A program made the translations under genes and the position numbers. The notes below the pieces were generated by a model. The model had not been told where the DNA came from. It worked only from the letters and a program-made list of their open reading frames with translations, and ran no database searches. From contig NZ_FNIC01000004.1 of the NCBI RefSeq assembly GCF_900103935.1, positions 248,001 to 312,000 of the forward strand: DNA of 64,000 bases. The letters run 5' to 3'. This stretch comes from Nocardioides szechwanensis. Its GTDB lineage: Bacteria > Actinomycetota > Actinomycetes > Propionibacteriales > Nocardioidaceae. Positions within the stretch are counted from its first letter, which is position 1. The number at the start of each line of letters is the position of its first letter. This document shows positions 1-7,989 of the stretch, one piece after another.

Positions 1-441
1 CACCTGCGCCTTCCATACCGTCACCTTCGCCTTGAGTGCCGCCTCGACCGGGAGCGAGTTGACGTCGTCATCGAGCAGGGAGACGGCTGCCGTCGGGGTC
101 GATCGAGCGGGCGGAACCGCGACCGCGGGGCCGACTTCGGCTGCCAGGCGACGCAGGAGCCCCTGCTCGACAACGAACAGCGCCTCCGAGCGGGCACCTG
201 CTGCCAGGGAGGCGGAGTGCCAGGCCATCACCTCGTCGTACAAGCCTCGAGAGATCCCGATGTCCTCGTGGAGTTCGTCGAAGTCGTCACCCAGGCACCC
301 CTCGGAGTACCAGAACGGTCCGCCGTACTCGTCGACCCGTAGGTGGACGTCCCGCACGGGTGGGTCTACGTAGCGGTCATCTGAGCCGGCACGCGGGTAT
401 GCGAACCAGCCGAACCTGTCCTCACTCTCGCCGCCGCTCAC
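1..441 (-). CDS. Hypothetical protein, C-terminus beyond left edge
   Basis: An open frame of 147 codons runs from a GTG at 441 to the left edge without a stop, so the C-terminus is missing. The translation begins MSGGESEDRFGWFAYPRAG and is soluble and acidic, with an aromatic stretch near residues 38-46 (GGPFWYSEGCLG). I see no signal peptide or membrane segment and do not recognise a family. The codon use is typical of the neighbours, whereas the plus-strand frame over the same bases is low-complexity Ser/Arg. The start is uncertain: an in-frame stop lies just upstream, leaving the GTG as the only good choice, but no clear ribosome binding site precedes it. It lies 38 bases downstream of the secreted propeller gene and may be co-transcribed with it. 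Confidence 0.6.
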   Translation of the reverse strand, partial: MSGGESEDRFGWFAYPRAGSDDRYVDPPVRDVHLRVDEYGGPFWYSEGCLGDDFDELHEDIGISRGLYDEVMAWHSASLAAGARSEALFVVEQGLLRRLAAEVGPAVAVPPARSTPTAAVSLLDDDVNSLPVEAALKAKVTVWKAQV

Positions 442-479
442 CGACCCATCTTCGCTCAGCTACCTCGGGGCGCGCGAGG

Positions 480-1733
480 TCAGAGCGGGAGGTCCGGGAG
501 CCCGACGCCGGTGCCCGGGCCGGAGTCGCTGCCGGACGACTGCTGGTGCCCCCTGGGGCGGAGCCTGGTCGGCGTCACGAACCGGCCCAGGTGCGGGCGG
601 CCGCGGCGGTCCCAGCGCAGGTGCGCGGCGTAGAGGACGCGCCGGGCGCCGTACCAACGTGCGCGTTGGAGGTCGCCGGCAGGGCACGGGCGGCCGTGAC
701 AGGTCCAGGCGTGCATCAGCACCATCGAGCCGCCGACCACGTCGGCGCCGCCAGGCCCGCACAGACGCGTGCTCTGGCGGGTGACCAGCGCGCGGGACCG
801 GGCGTGGCGGAGGCCCTTCAGGTTGGGCGCGCGGCGCCAGGTGGTGCGGTAGCCGCAGTCGCCGTAGTAGCCCTGGGAGGTGATCAGCACCCATCCCTTG
901 CGCTGCTGCATGAGCACGGGGTTCTCGACCACTCCCTTGGACGTCGCCAGCACCCGGCTGCGTACGCCGCGTCGGGCACGCGTGCCGTCGGCGGTGAGCC
1001 GCACCATCCGGATCGTCGACGGGGTGCCCTGGGTGCGGTAGAGCAGGTAGCGCTGACCGCCGCGGGTGCGGAAGCCCTCGGGGTCGATCACGCCGGCGCG
1101 GGCGAGCGACGGGCTGGCGGGGCGTACGGGGTCGAAGGCGTTGGGCGTGCGCGCCCAGCGCGGGCAGGTGAGCGGGCGCCGCATCGGACGGAACTTCTGC
1201 AGTGGGGTCCGGGCCACCGCGACCCCGATGCAGCGGCCGAGCGGACCGAGGCCGGCGACGGGGGCGGAGAAGTAGAGCAGGTAGCGGTTGCGCACGGCGA
1301 CGACGTCGGAGGCCCAGATGCCGCGACCGGTCGCCCACCGCGGCATCCGCGACAAGGCGGTACCGGCCTTGCGCCACGGGCCCCGGAACGTGGGGGCGAT
1401 GCTGCGCGGCGCGAGGGAGCCGGTGGCGATCGCGACCACGCGGCCGTGGAAGGCGATGCCGGTCGGGTCGGGGAACTCGGTGTGCCGGAAGAGCGGGCGT
1501 CCCTTGCGCTTGGGGTGTCCGCGGATCACCCGGCTGGCCAGGGGGTTGAGCACCCCGGCGCTCTGCCACGACACCGCAGCGGGGTGCGGCCCGCGGCCGG
1601 AACCGGCGGCCTCGGCAGGAGCGGTGACGCCGAGGGAGAGAAGGGTGGCGATGAGGGTGACGAGGGTCGTCAGGCTCGCGGCGCGTCGCGCAGGGGTCAC
1701 CGGCAGGGTCACTTTCTCGGTCATGGGGTGCAC
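480..1733 (-). CDS. Secreted GH43-like five-bladed propeller protein
   Basis: A 417-residue protein with a Sec signal peptide: basic start, hydrophobic run at about residues 20-38, and AEA-A cleavage near residue 43. The mature part has repeated short blades of the kind seen in glycoside hydrolase family 43/62-type propellers: DPTGIAF near 90, WASDVVAVRNRYLLYFSA, VIDPEGF near 240, RYLLYRTQG, and a VENPVL motif. In that superfamily acidic residues on adjacent blades cleave or bind sugars; here I can only infer a carbohydrate-related role, and the catalytic triad cannot be assigned with certainty. The GTG at 1733 has GGAG five bases upstream; an ATG three codons later is the alternative. It could also be a non-catalytic propeller. 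Confidence 0.72.
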   Translation of the reverse strand: MHPMTEKVTLPVTPARRAASLTTLVTLIATLLSLGVTAPAEAAGSGRGPHPAAVSWQSAGVLNPLASRVIRGHPKRKGRPLFRHTEFPDPTGIAFHGRVVAIATGSLAPRSIAPTFRGPWRKAGTALSRMPRWATGRGIWASDVVAVRNRYLLYFSAPVAGLGPLGRCIGVAVARTPLQKFRPMRRPLTCPRWARTPNAFDPVRPASPSLARAGVIDPEGFRTRGGQRYLLYRTQGTPSTIRMVRLTADGTRARRGVRSRVLATSKGVVENPVLMQQRKGWVLITSQGYYGDCGYRTTWRRAPNLKGLRHARSRALVTRQSTRLCGPGGADVVGGSMVLMHAWTCHGRPCPAGDLQRARWYGARRVLYAAHLRWDRRGRPHLGRFVTPTRLRPRGHQQSSGSDSGPGTGVGLPDLPL

Positions 1734-1845
1734 AGGGTCTCCGGTGCGACGAACCCCGTCCGGGGAGCGCTCGAACCGTGACCTCTTCGTGACCGAGCCC
1801 CACGCGGAGGAGAGAATGGCACCACCAACTGCTGGCGGAGTAACG

Positions 1846-2766
1846 ATGGGACACGGTCACGGTCACGGGCATGCCGCCGGGCGCGCGGCCGACCGCTCCC
1901 GCCTGCGGTGGGTCCTCGCGGCCACCGGCAGCGTCCTGGTCGTAGAGCTGGTCGGCGCGTACCTCACCGGCTCGCTCGCCCTCCTCGCCGACGCGGGCCA
2001 CATGGCCACCGACGCCGGCGCCGTGGTGCTCGCGCTCGGGGCGTCGTACGTCGCGGGGAGGCCGGCGGGACCGCGTTCGACGTTCGGCTACCACCGCGCC
2101 GAGATCCTCGCCGCGATACTCAACGCCCTTGTCCTGCTGGGGGTCTGCGGTTATGTCGGCTACGCCGGGATCACCCGGCTGGGCGACCCGGCGGAGATCG
2201 AGGCTGCCCCGATGGTCGCGTTCGCGGCCTTCGGCCTGCTCGCCAACGCGGTCTCGCTGATGGTGCTCAACCGCTCGGACACCGGGTCACTCAACCTGCG
2301 CGGCGCCGCCAACGAGGTGCTGGCCGACCTGCTCGGCTCGGTGCTCGCCGTCATCGCCGGCGTGGTCGTCTGGACCACCGGCTGGGACCGGGCCGACGCG
2401 GTGGCGTCACTGCTGATCGCGGTGCTGATCCTGCCGCGCGCGCTGCTGCTGCTGCGCGACTCGGCCGTGATCCTGCTGGAGATCGCGCCCGCCGGCCTCG
2501 ACCTGGACGACGTACGGCGCCACCTGGTCGAGGTGCCGGGCGTGGTCGACGTCCACGACCTGCACGCCTGGACGATCACCAGCGGCATGCCCAGCCTGTC
2601 GGCGCACGTGACCGTGACCGACGAGGCGCTGGCAGACCGCGGGGTGGGGCCGATCCTCGACGAGCTGTGCGAGTGCGTCAGCGCGCACTTCGAGGTCCGG
2701 CACGCGACCTTCCAGGTCGAGCCGCTCTCGCACGAGGCCCACGAGGACCTCGGCGAGGTCCACTGA
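1846..2766 (+). CDS. Cation diffusion facilitator, zinc-type efflux transporter
   Basis: Proton-coupled divalent metal exporter of the CDF family, probably exporting zinc (CzcD/ZitB type) from the cytoplasm. It starts with a His-rich tail (MGHGHGHGH), has about six membrane segments, the intramembrane HxxxD metal site in ADAGHMATDAG (His52, Asp56) and the FGYHRAEIL motif (His83). A C-terminal cytoplasmic ferredoxin-like domain begins near residue 215 (LDLDDVRRHLVEVPGVVDVHD). The length of 306 residues is usual. An in-frame ATG at 1816 with a strong GGAGG five bases upstream would add ten residues; I prefer 1846 because the His-rich start is the family norm and GGAG also precedes it. No metal sensor gene is adjacent. 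Confidence 0.9.
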   Translation: MGHGHGHGHAAGRAADRSRLRWVLAATGSVLVVELVGAYLTGSLALLADAGHMATDAGAVVLALGASYVAGRPAGPRSTFGYHRAEILAAILNALVLLGVCGYVGYAGITRLGDPAEIEAAPMVAFAAFGLLANAVSLMVLNRSDTGSLNLRGAANEVLADLLGSVLAVIAGVVVWTTGWDRADAVASLLIAVLILPRALLLLRDSAVILLEIAPAGLDLDDVRRHLVEVPGVVDVHDLHAWTITSGMPSLSAHVTVTDEALADRGVGPILDELCECVSAHFEVRHATFQVEPLSHEAHEDLGEVH

Positions 2767-2778
2767 GCCACGCCGCAT

Positions 2779-2828
2779 GGGTCGTGTGCCCCAGAGAGCT
2801 CCAGGGCGCACGCTCAGGCACACGACCC
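2779..2828. terminator. Perfect 12-bp inverted repeat between convergent genes
   Basis: GGGTCGTGTGCC at 2779-2790 is the exact reverse complement of 2817-2828, with a 26-base loop. It lies between the converging CDF transporter and SRPBCC genes, so it probably acts as a bidirectional terminator. There is no T-run, as is common in high-GC actinobacteria. Confidence 0.65.
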
Positions 2829-2835
2829 GCCAGCG

Positions 2836-3282
2836 TCAGGCGGCGCCGGCCTCGGCGGCCTGCTTCAGCTTGACCAGGGTGCCGTCGATGGCCTTCTGCG
2901 TCTTGCCGGCGAGGGCCGCGGAGAGCCCGAGCCGCAGCGGCAGCGGGTAGCGGGAGAGGTCCCAGGTCTCGGTGACCTCCGTGCCGCCGTCGGCGGTGGG
3001 GGTCAGCTCGTAGCGCCAGCGGTGCAGGCCCTTGTGCCGCCATGCGATCAACCGGTCCTCGTCGTACTCGACGACCTTGTTCTTGATCTTGTACGACGCG
3101 CCCATCTTCATGTCCATGCCGAACTCCGCGCCCAGCGTCAGCCGCTCCGGCCCGGAAACCGTGCCCTGGACGGTGCCGGACCCGTCGATGTGCTGGTGCT
3201 GGCGGGGGTCGGCGAGGATCGCGAAGACCGCTGCGGGCGGTGCGTCGATCGTCGTACTGGCCGAGACGTTGCGAGAGGGCAT
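2836..3282 (-). CDS. SRPBCC (START-like) family protein
   Basis: A 148-residue protein of the SRPBCC/polyketide-cyclase fold, which forms a helix-grip cavity for hydrophobic ligands. The N-terminus SASTTIDAPPAAVFAILADPRQHQ is the classic first strand and helix of this family, followed by DGSGTVQG, the central strands with KNKVVEYDEDRLIAWRH, and the long C-terminal helix (LKQAAEAG). Such proteins bind lipids or polyketides, or act as small cyclases or stress proteins; the ligand here cannot be told. There is no Shine-Dalgarno site; TAGTGT seven bases before the ATG suggests a leaderless message. The gene is transcribed away from the divergent dehydrogenase operon. Confidence 0.82.
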   Translation of the reverse strand: MPSRNVSASTTIDAPPAAVFAILADPRQHQHIDGSGTVQGTVSGPERLTLGAEFGMDMKMGASYKIKNKVVEYDEDRLIAWRHKGLHRWRYELTPTADGGTEVTETWDLSRYPLPLRLGLSAALAGKTQKAIDGTLVKLKQAAEAGAA

Positions 3283-3289
3283 GTCCGCG

Positions 3290-3295
3290 ACACTA
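3290..3295 (-). promoter_or_regulatory. Leaderless -10 element for the SRPBCC gene
   Basis: TAGTGT on the minus strand, seven bases before the ATG, with no ribosome binding site between. It fits the actinobacterial TANNNT -10 that places the transcript start at or next to the start codon. Confidence 0.45.
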
Positions 3296-3462
3296 GCCAG
3301 GAAGGCATCGGATTGGCGACGCCGACGATGCCAACGGTAGGTTGGCGGAGCACGATTGTGTTCCGGGTCACAGGGCGCACCACCCCCGCGCCCCGCGTCC
3401 GGACGACAGCCCTCGGCCATCGCGGAGACCCCGTTTCGGCCGGCGACCTCGAAGGAGTACAC

Positions 3463-4635
3463 GTGACTCAGCAGCCCACGGGTGAGACCCCCGGCTTCGG
3501 CCCCAACCTGGTGGAGGTCTTCGGACCCTCCCAGCAGGACGGCGGCCCCGAGCTGATCCAGCTCCTGACGCCTGAGGGTGAGCGCGTCCACCACCCCGAG
3601 TTCGACCACGACTTCACCGCCGAGGAGCTGCGCGGCTTCTACCGCGACATGGTGCTCACCCGGCGGATCGACACCGAGGCCACCGCGCTCCAGCGCCACG
3701 GCGAGCTCGGCATCTGGGCCCAGCTGCTCGGCCAGGAGGCCGCCCAGATCGGCGCCGGCCGCGCCCTGCGCCCGCAGGACTTCGTCTTCCCGACCTACCG
3801 CGAGCACGGCGTCGCCTGGTGCCGCGGTGTCGACCCGCTGCGCCTGCTCGGCCTCTTCCGCGGCGTCGACCAGGGCGGCTGGAACCCCGACGACAACAAC
3901 TTCGGTCTCTACACGATCGTGATCGGCGCCCAGACGCTCCACGCCACCGGCTACGCCATGGGCATGCAGCGCGACGGGGTCGTCGGCACCGGTGACCCCG
4001 ACCGCGACGCCGCGGTCGTCGCCCACTTCGGCGACGGCGCGTCCTCCCAGGGCGACGTCAACGAGGCCTTCATCTTCGCGGCCTCCTACAACGCTCCGGT
4101 CGTCTTCTTCTGCCAGAACAACCAGTGGGCGATCTCCGAGCCGATCGAGCGCCAGAGCCGGATCCCGCTCTACCAGCGTGCACTCGGCTTCGGCTTCCCC
4201 GGCGTCCGTGTCGACGGCAACGACGTGCTCGCGACGTACGCCGTCACGAAGGCCGCGCTCCAGCGGGCCCGCGACGGCCAGGGCCCCACGTTCGTGGAGG
4301 CCTACACCTACCGGATGGGTGCGCACACGACCACCGACGACCCGACCCGCTACCGGCTCTCCGGCGACGTGGAGAGCTGGAAGCTCAAGGACCCGATCGC
4401 CCGGGTCGAGGTCTACCTGCGCCGCAACGGCCTGGTCGACGACGAGTTCCTGGCCGGCATCCAGGCGGAGGCCGACGACCTCGGCCACACGCTGCGCGAG
4501 GGCTGCAAGGCGATGCCCGACCCGCAGCCGATGAGCATGTTCGACCACGTCTACGCCGAGATGACCGACGAGCTCGCCGCCCAGCGCGACGCCTACGCGG
4601 CCTACCTCGAGACGTTCGAGGGGAGCACCCACTGA
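3463..4635 (+). CDS. bkdA: 2-oxoacid dehydrogenase E1 component, alpha subunit
   Basis: Thiamine-diphosphate-binding alpha subunit of an alpha2beta2 E1 that decarboxylates a branched-chain 2-oxoacid (or pyruvate) and passes the acyl group to E2. The ThDP/Mg motif GDGASSQGDVNEAF lies near residue 190 and ends at the conserved NNQWAIS segment; TYREHGVAW and the phosphorylation-loop-like RMGAHTTTDDPTRYR segment near residue 286 are typical of BCKDH/PDH E1 alpha. The length, 390 residues, is usual. The GTG start has AAGGAG five bases upstream. Its TGA shares a base with the ATG of the beta subunit, showing translational coupling. I chose the bkd name because of the actinobacterial three-gene layout; pyruvate specificity (pdhA) is possible. 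No E3 gene is nearby. Confidence 0.9.
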   Translation: MTQQPTGETPGFGPNLVEVFGPSQQDGGPELIQLLTPEGERVHHPEFDHDFTAEELRGFYRDMVLTRRIDTEATALQRHGELGIWAQLLGQEAAQIGAGRALRPQDFVFPTYREHGVAWCRGVDPLRLLGLFRGVDQGGWNPDDNNFGLYTIVIGAQTLHATGYAMGMQRDGVVGTGDPDRDAAVVAHFGDGASSQGDVNEAFIFAASYNAPVVFFCQNNQWAISEPIERQSRIPLYQRALGFGFPGVRVDGNDVLATYAVTKAALQRARDGQGPTFVEAYTYRMGAHTTTDDPTRYRLSGDVESWKLKDPIARVEVYLRRNGLVDDEFLAGIQAEADDLGHTLREGCKAMPDPQPMSMFDHVYAEMTDELAAQRDAYAAYLETFEGSTH

Positions 4636-5618
4636 TGGCCACGCAGAAGATCACGCTCGCCAAGGGACTCAACATGGGTCTGCGCAAGGCGATGGAGGCC
4701 GACGACAAGGTCCTGCTCATGGGCGAGGACGTCGGCAAGCTCGGTGGCGTCTTCCGGATCACCGACGGCCTGCAGAAGGACTTCGGCGAGGACCGCGTCA
4801 TCGACTCCCCGTTGGCCGAGTCCGGCATCGTCGGCACCGCGGTCGGCATGGCGATGCGCGGCTACCGGCCCGTGGTCGAGATCCAGTTCGACGGCTTCGT
4901 CTACCCCGCCTACGACCAGATCGTGTGCCAGGTCGCCAAGATCCACTTCCGCAGCCAGGGCCGCGTGAAGATGCCGATCGTCATCCGGATCCCCTTCGGC
5001 GGCGGCATCGGCGCGGTCGAGCACCACAGCGAGTCGCCGGAGGCGCAGTTCGCGCACACCCCCGGCCTCAAGGTGGTCGCCTGCTCCAACCCCGTCGACG
5101 GCTACTGGATGATCCAGCAGGCCATCGCCTGTGACGACCCGGTGATCTTCCTCGAGCCCAAGCGGCAGTACCACGCCGACAAGGCCGTGCTCGACGAGTC
5201 GGTCACGCCCGAGCCGCTGTTCACGTCGCGCGTCGTACGCGAGGGCAACGACCTGACGCTGCTGGCCTACGGCCCGATGGTCAAGACCGCCCTCAAGGCC
5301 GCCGAGGCCGCGTCGGGGGAGGGCCGCTCGGTCGAGGTGATCGACCTGCGCACCCTCTCGCCGCTCGACATGGCGCCGGTGCTCGAGTCCGTACGCCGTA
5401 CCGGCCGCGCCGTCGTCACCCACGAGGCGCACGTCAACCTCGGCATGGGCGCCGAGCTCGCCGCCCGGATCACCGAGGAGTGCTTCTACTCCCTCGAGGC
5501 CCCGGTGCTCCGCGTCGGTGGCTTCGACACGCCCTACCCGCCGTCCCGGATCGAGGAGGACTACCTCCCCGACCTCGACCGGGTCCTCGACGCCGTCGAC
5601 CGCAGCTGGGAGTTCTGA
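4635..5618 (+). CDS. bkdB: 2-oxoacid dehydrogenase E1 component, beta subunit
   Basis: A 327-residue transketolase-like beta subunit that completes the E1 active site. Visible family marks are LLMGEDVGKLGGVFRIT near residues 28-44, the DSPLAESGIVGTAVGMA stretch near 58-74 that contacts ThDP, VEIQFDGFVYPAYDQI, HHSESPEAQFAHTPGLKVV, and the C-terminal GGFDTPYPPSRIEEDYLPD. The gene overlaps the alpha subunit by one base (TGATG) and stops one base before the E2 start codon, so the three subunits are made from one message in complex order. The substrate range of the complex cannot be read from sequence; the layout matches mycobacterial BkdABC. Confidence 0.92.
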   Translation: MATQKITLAKGLNMGLRKAMEADDKVLLMGEDVGKLGGVFRITDGLQKDFGEDRVIDSPLAESGIVGTAVGMAMRGYRPVVEIQFDGFVYPAYDQIVCQVAKIHFRSQGRVKMPIVIRIPFGGGIGAVEHHSESPEAQFAHTPGLKVVACSNPVDGYWMIQQAIACDDPVIFLEPKRQYHADKAVLDESVTPEPLFTSRVVREGNDLTLLAYGPMVKTALKAAEAASGEGRSVEVIDLRTLSPLDMAPVLESVRRTGRAVVTHEAHVNLGMGAELAARITEECFYSLEAPVLRVGGFDTPYPPSRIEEDYLPDLDRVLDAVDRSWEF

Positions 5619-5619
5619 G

Positions 5620-7044
5620 ATGCCTGAATACCTCCTGCCCGACGTCGGTGAGGGCCTGATCGAGGCCGAGATCGTGACCTGGAAGGTCAAGGTCGGCGAC
5701 GTCGTCGCCATCAACGACATCGTCGTCGAGATCGAGACCGCCAAGTCCCTGGTCGAGCTGCCCTCGCCCTACGAGGGCGAGGTCACCGCCCTGCTCGCCG
5801 CCGAGGGTGACACGGTCGCCGTCGGCACGCCGATCATCGCGATCGGGGCGCCGGCCGAGGTGCCGGCGGAGATGGAGATCGACCTGTCCAACCCCGCCGC
5901 CAGCGGTCGGGTCGAGGGCGAGAGCCTCGTCGGCCGCAACAAGGCCGAGCGCGGCCCGCAGCGCCGTGCCCGCAAGGGCTCGGCGTCGCCGTCGACCGTG
6001 GCCGGCGCGTCCGCCCAGATGCAGCTCCAGGGTGCGTTCGCCCCCGGCGGCGCGCTGTCCGACGACGTCGTCGCCGACGACGAGCCGGCGGTGCCGGCCA
6101 CGCCGGCCCGCCCACACGCCACGGCCGAGCGTGGAGCGCCGAAGTCGCTCCACGCTCTCGCCAAGCCGCCCGTCCGTAAGCTCGCCAAGGAGCTCGGCGT
6201 CGACCTCGCCGCCCTGGTCGGCACCGGTCCGCAGGGCTCGGTCACCCGCGCCGACCTCGAGGCCGCGGCAGGCGCCAACGGTGACGGGGTTTCGAGGCCC
6301 CTCGCTGGCGCTCGGGGCACCTCGACCACCGTCGAACGCGAGACTCGCGAGCCGATCAAGGGCGTCCGCAAGATGATGGCCACCGCGATGGTGGGGTCGG
6401 CCTTCTCGGCGCCCCACGTCACCGAGTGGGTCACCGTCGACGTCACCCGCACGATGGACTTCGTCGACCGGCTGAAGAAGCGGCGCGAGTTCCGCGACGT
6501 CAAGGTCTCGCCGCTGCTGGTGCTCGCCCGCGCGGTCGCGCTGGCGGTGCGCCGTACGCCGGAGGTCAACTCGTTCTGGGACGAGGCCGCCCAGGAGGTC
6601 GTGCTCAAGCACTACGTCAACCTCGGCATCGCCGCGGCCACCCCGCGCGGGCTGGTCGTCCCCAACGTCAAGGACGCCCAGGACCTCACCCTGCTCGAGC
6701 TCGCCGGCGCCCTCAACGCGCTCACCGCGACCGCGCGCGAGGGCAAAACCCAGCCGGCCGAGATGAGCGGCGGCACGTTCACGATCACCAACGTCGGCGT
6801 CTTCGGCGTTGACGCCGGCACCCCGATCATCAACCCCGGCGAGTCCGCGATCCTGTGCTTCGGCGCGATCAAGAAGCAGCCGTGGGTCGTCACCACCGAC
6901 GGGGTCGACGAGATCGTGCCGCGCCAGGTCACCACGCTGGCGCTGTCGTTCGACCACCGTCACGTCGACGGCGAGAAGGGCTCACGCTTCCTCGCCGACG
7001 TCGCCGGCATCCTCGAGGACCCCGCCTCGGCCCTGCTGTTCTGA
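5620..7044 (+). CDS. bkdC: Dihydrolipoamide acyltransferase E2 component
   Basis: A 474-residue E2 core protein that accepts the acyl group on a lipoyl arm and transfers it to CoA. One N-terminal lipoyl domain (residues 3-76) has the lipoylation site ETAKSLVELP with Lys42. An E3/E1-binding domain lies near residues 182-217 (PPVRKLAKELGVDL...GSVTRADLEAA). The C-terminal catalytic domain ends with the active-site motif SFDHRHVDG (His446). The linker between binding domain and catalytic core contains an unusual segment, GVSRPLAGARGTSTT, encoded by a palindromic repeat (6288-6330) that resembles intergenic repeats elsewhere in this window. The ATG sits one base after the beta-subunit stop. No dihydrolipoamide dehydrogenase follows, so E3 must come from another locus. 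Confidence 0.93.
   Translation: MPEYLLPDVGEGLIEAEIVTWKVKVGDVVAINDIVVEIETAKSLVELPSPYEGEVTALLAAEGDTVAVGTPIIAIGAPAEVPAEMEIDLSNPAASGRVEGESLVGRNKAERGPQRRARKGSASPSTVAGASAQMQLQGAFAPGGALSDDVVADDEPAVPATPARPHATAERGAPKSLHALAKPPVRKLAKELGVDLAALVGTGPQGSVTRADLEAAAGANGDGVSRPLAGARGTSTTVERETREPIKGVRKMMATAMVGSAFSAPHVTEWVTVDVTRTMDFVDRLKKRREFRDVKVSPLLVLARAVALAVRRTPEVNSFWDEAAQEVVLKHYVNLGIAAATPRGLVVPNVKDAQDLTLLELAGALNALTATAREGKTQPAEMSGGTFTITNVGVFGVDAGTPIINPGESAILCFGAIKKQPWVVTTDGVDEIVPRQVTTLALSFDHRHVDGEKGSRFLADVAGILEDPASALLF
6288..6330 (+). repeat. Palindromic repeat inserted in frame in the E2 linker
   Basis: A 43-base element with outer arms TCGAGG (6292-6297) and CCTCGA (6320-6325), inner arms CCCC and GGGG, and the loop core CTCGCTGGCGCTCG (6301-6314). 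The same 14-base core is the second loop of the double hairpin at 12604-12654. It lies in the flexible linker of the E2 protein, where an in-frame insertion would be tolerated. Confidence 0.6.
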
Positions 7045-7054
7045 CCGTCAACAC

Positions 7055-7161
7055 CGCCGAGTCGGCGCTACTGCACGGCTGAGATCGCGCGAATCGGCTC
7101 TACTGCTCGTCATTGGCGCCAACTCGGCGTCCTTTGGGCGTGCACAAGCGCCGACTCGGCG
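7055..7161. terminator. Inverted and repeated palindromes between convergent genes
   Basis: A perfect 15-bp inverted repeat, CGCCGAGTCGGCGCT at 7055-7069 and its complement at 7147-7161, flanks two looser copies of the same motif followed by CTACTGC or similar. Each arm is itself nearly palindromic. It fills the whole space between the converging E2 and SDR genes, so terminator function is likely; the four-fold repetition is unusual. Confidence 0.5.
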
Positions 7162-7166
7162 TCGGG

Positions 7167-7967
7167 TCAGAGCTCGAGGGGGCCGATCTCCCAGCCCTCG
7201 GGGGCGATCGGGTGCAGGATCGCGTCGGTCCCGCCGTCGACGAACAGCACGACCCCGACCACCAGGCTGGAGGCGTCGGAGAGCAGGAAGCCGATCGTCG
7301 CGGCGACCTCCTCCGGCCGCCCGGGCCGGCCGAGCGCGGTCGGGTAGCTGTCGGCGAACGGCCCGAACTGCGGGTCGGCCCGCAGCTGCTCGGTCATCGG
7401 GGTCTCGATCAGGCCGGGCGCCACGGAGTTGATCCGGATGCCGGCGCCGATCCATTCCGGCGTCACGCCCTCGCGCCGCGCCCACCAGGCCAGCGCAGCC
7501 TTGGACGACGGGTAGACCATCACCGAGTCGACCTGGGCCGCGGCCGCGCGCGCCGCGGGCTCGTCGTCGCGCAGGCAGTGGGCGGCGACCTCGGCGTTCC
7601 AGCCGGGCATGCCGGTGATCGAGTTCGACGCCAGCAGTACGACGGCAGCGCCGTCGGCCGCCGCGAGCTGCGGGCGCAGCCCCCGCACCAGCGCGAGCGC
7701 CCCGAAGTAGTTGACCGACACGAGCAGCGCCGAGTCGACCCCGGTCAGCCCGGCGATCCCGGCGCAGGGCACCAGCCCGTGGACGACGTCGGTGAGCGAC
7801 TGCACTCCCGCGACCGCGTCGGCGCGCCCCTGCTCGGTGCTCAGGTCGGCCACGACGTCGGCGTCGCGCTGGTCGACGGTCACCACGCGGTGTCCCTGGT
7901 CGCGGAGCATCTGGGTGGTCGCCGCACCGATCCCGCTGGCCGCACCGCTGACGACGTACGTCTTCAT
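7167..7967 (-). CDS. HsdA-like short-chain dehydrogenase (3-alpha-HSD/carbonyl reductase type)
   Basis: A 266-residue NAD(P)-dependent oxidoreductase. The Rossmann motif GAASGIGAA lies at residues 8-16, and Asp35 in RDADVV suggests NAD preference. The catalytic Tyr152-Lys156 is in YPSSK, and the C-terminal segment FVDGGTDAILHP is intact. The combination RDADVVADLST, SVNYFGA and DGGTDA is very close, from memory, to Comamonas 3-alpha-hydroxysteroid dehydrogenase HsdA; coniferyl-alcohol dehydrogenase CalA is a close relative and an alternative. A perfect KstR-type operator overlaps the promoter, which supports a steroid or related lipid role. The start is a leaderless-type ATG with TACAGT six bases upstream. 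It lies downstream of, and same strand as, the epimerase gene. Confidence 0.85.
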   Translation of the reverse strand: MKTYVVSGAASGIGAATTQMLRDQGHRVVTVDQRDADVVADLSTEQGRADAVAGVQSLTDVVHGLVPCAGIAGLTGVDSALLVSVNYFGALALVRGLRPQLAAADGAAVVLLASNSITGMPGWNAEVAAHCLRDDEPAARAAAAQVDSVMVYPSSKAALAWWARREGVTPEWIGAGIRINSVAPGLIETPMTEQLRADPQFGPFADSYPTALGRPGRPEEVAATIGFLLSDASSLVVGVVLFVDGGTDAILHPIAPEGWEIGPLEL

Positions 7968-7973
7968 GGCGGG

Positions 7974-7979
7974 ACTGTA
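7974..7979 (-). promoter_or_regulatory. Leaderless -10 element for the HsdA-like gene
   Basis: TACAGT on the minus strand, six bases before the ATG at 7967, with no ribosome binding site between. The KstR-like box covers it, so a bound repressor would block RNA polymerase directly. Confidence 0.55.
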
Positions 7980-7989
7980 ACGCGTTCTA
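7976..7989. promoter_or_regulatory. KstR-type operator upstream of the HsdA-like gene
   Basis: TGTAACGCGTTCTA matches every fixed position of the mycobacterial KstR consensus TNNAACNNGTTNNA. It overlaps the -10 element of the downstream dehydrogenase gene and the stop codon of the epimerase gene. KstR is the TetR-family repressor of cholesterol catabolism; no KstR gene lies in this window, so the regulator is inferred. Confidence 0.6.

Noticed and set aside
32-373. Plus-strand frame at the left edge
   Set aside because: The Ser/Arg-rich product has no features, and the minus-strand frame over the same bases has a much more protein-like composition.
1816-1845. Ten-residue longer start for the CDF transporter
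   Set aside because: A good ribosome binding site exists, but the family normally starts at the His-rich tail, so I kept it only as an alternative.
460-2094. Long minus-strand open frame over the propeller and CDF genes
   Set aside because: Its product is Arg/Pro/Gly-rich with no domain, while the propeller and CDF genes in other frames have clear family motifs. Long antisense frames are common at this GC content.
4602-6963. Minus-strand open frames across the E1 beta and E2 genes
   Set aside because: These are mirror frames of strongly conserved plus-strand genes and consist of Asp/Val/Gly-rich low complexity.
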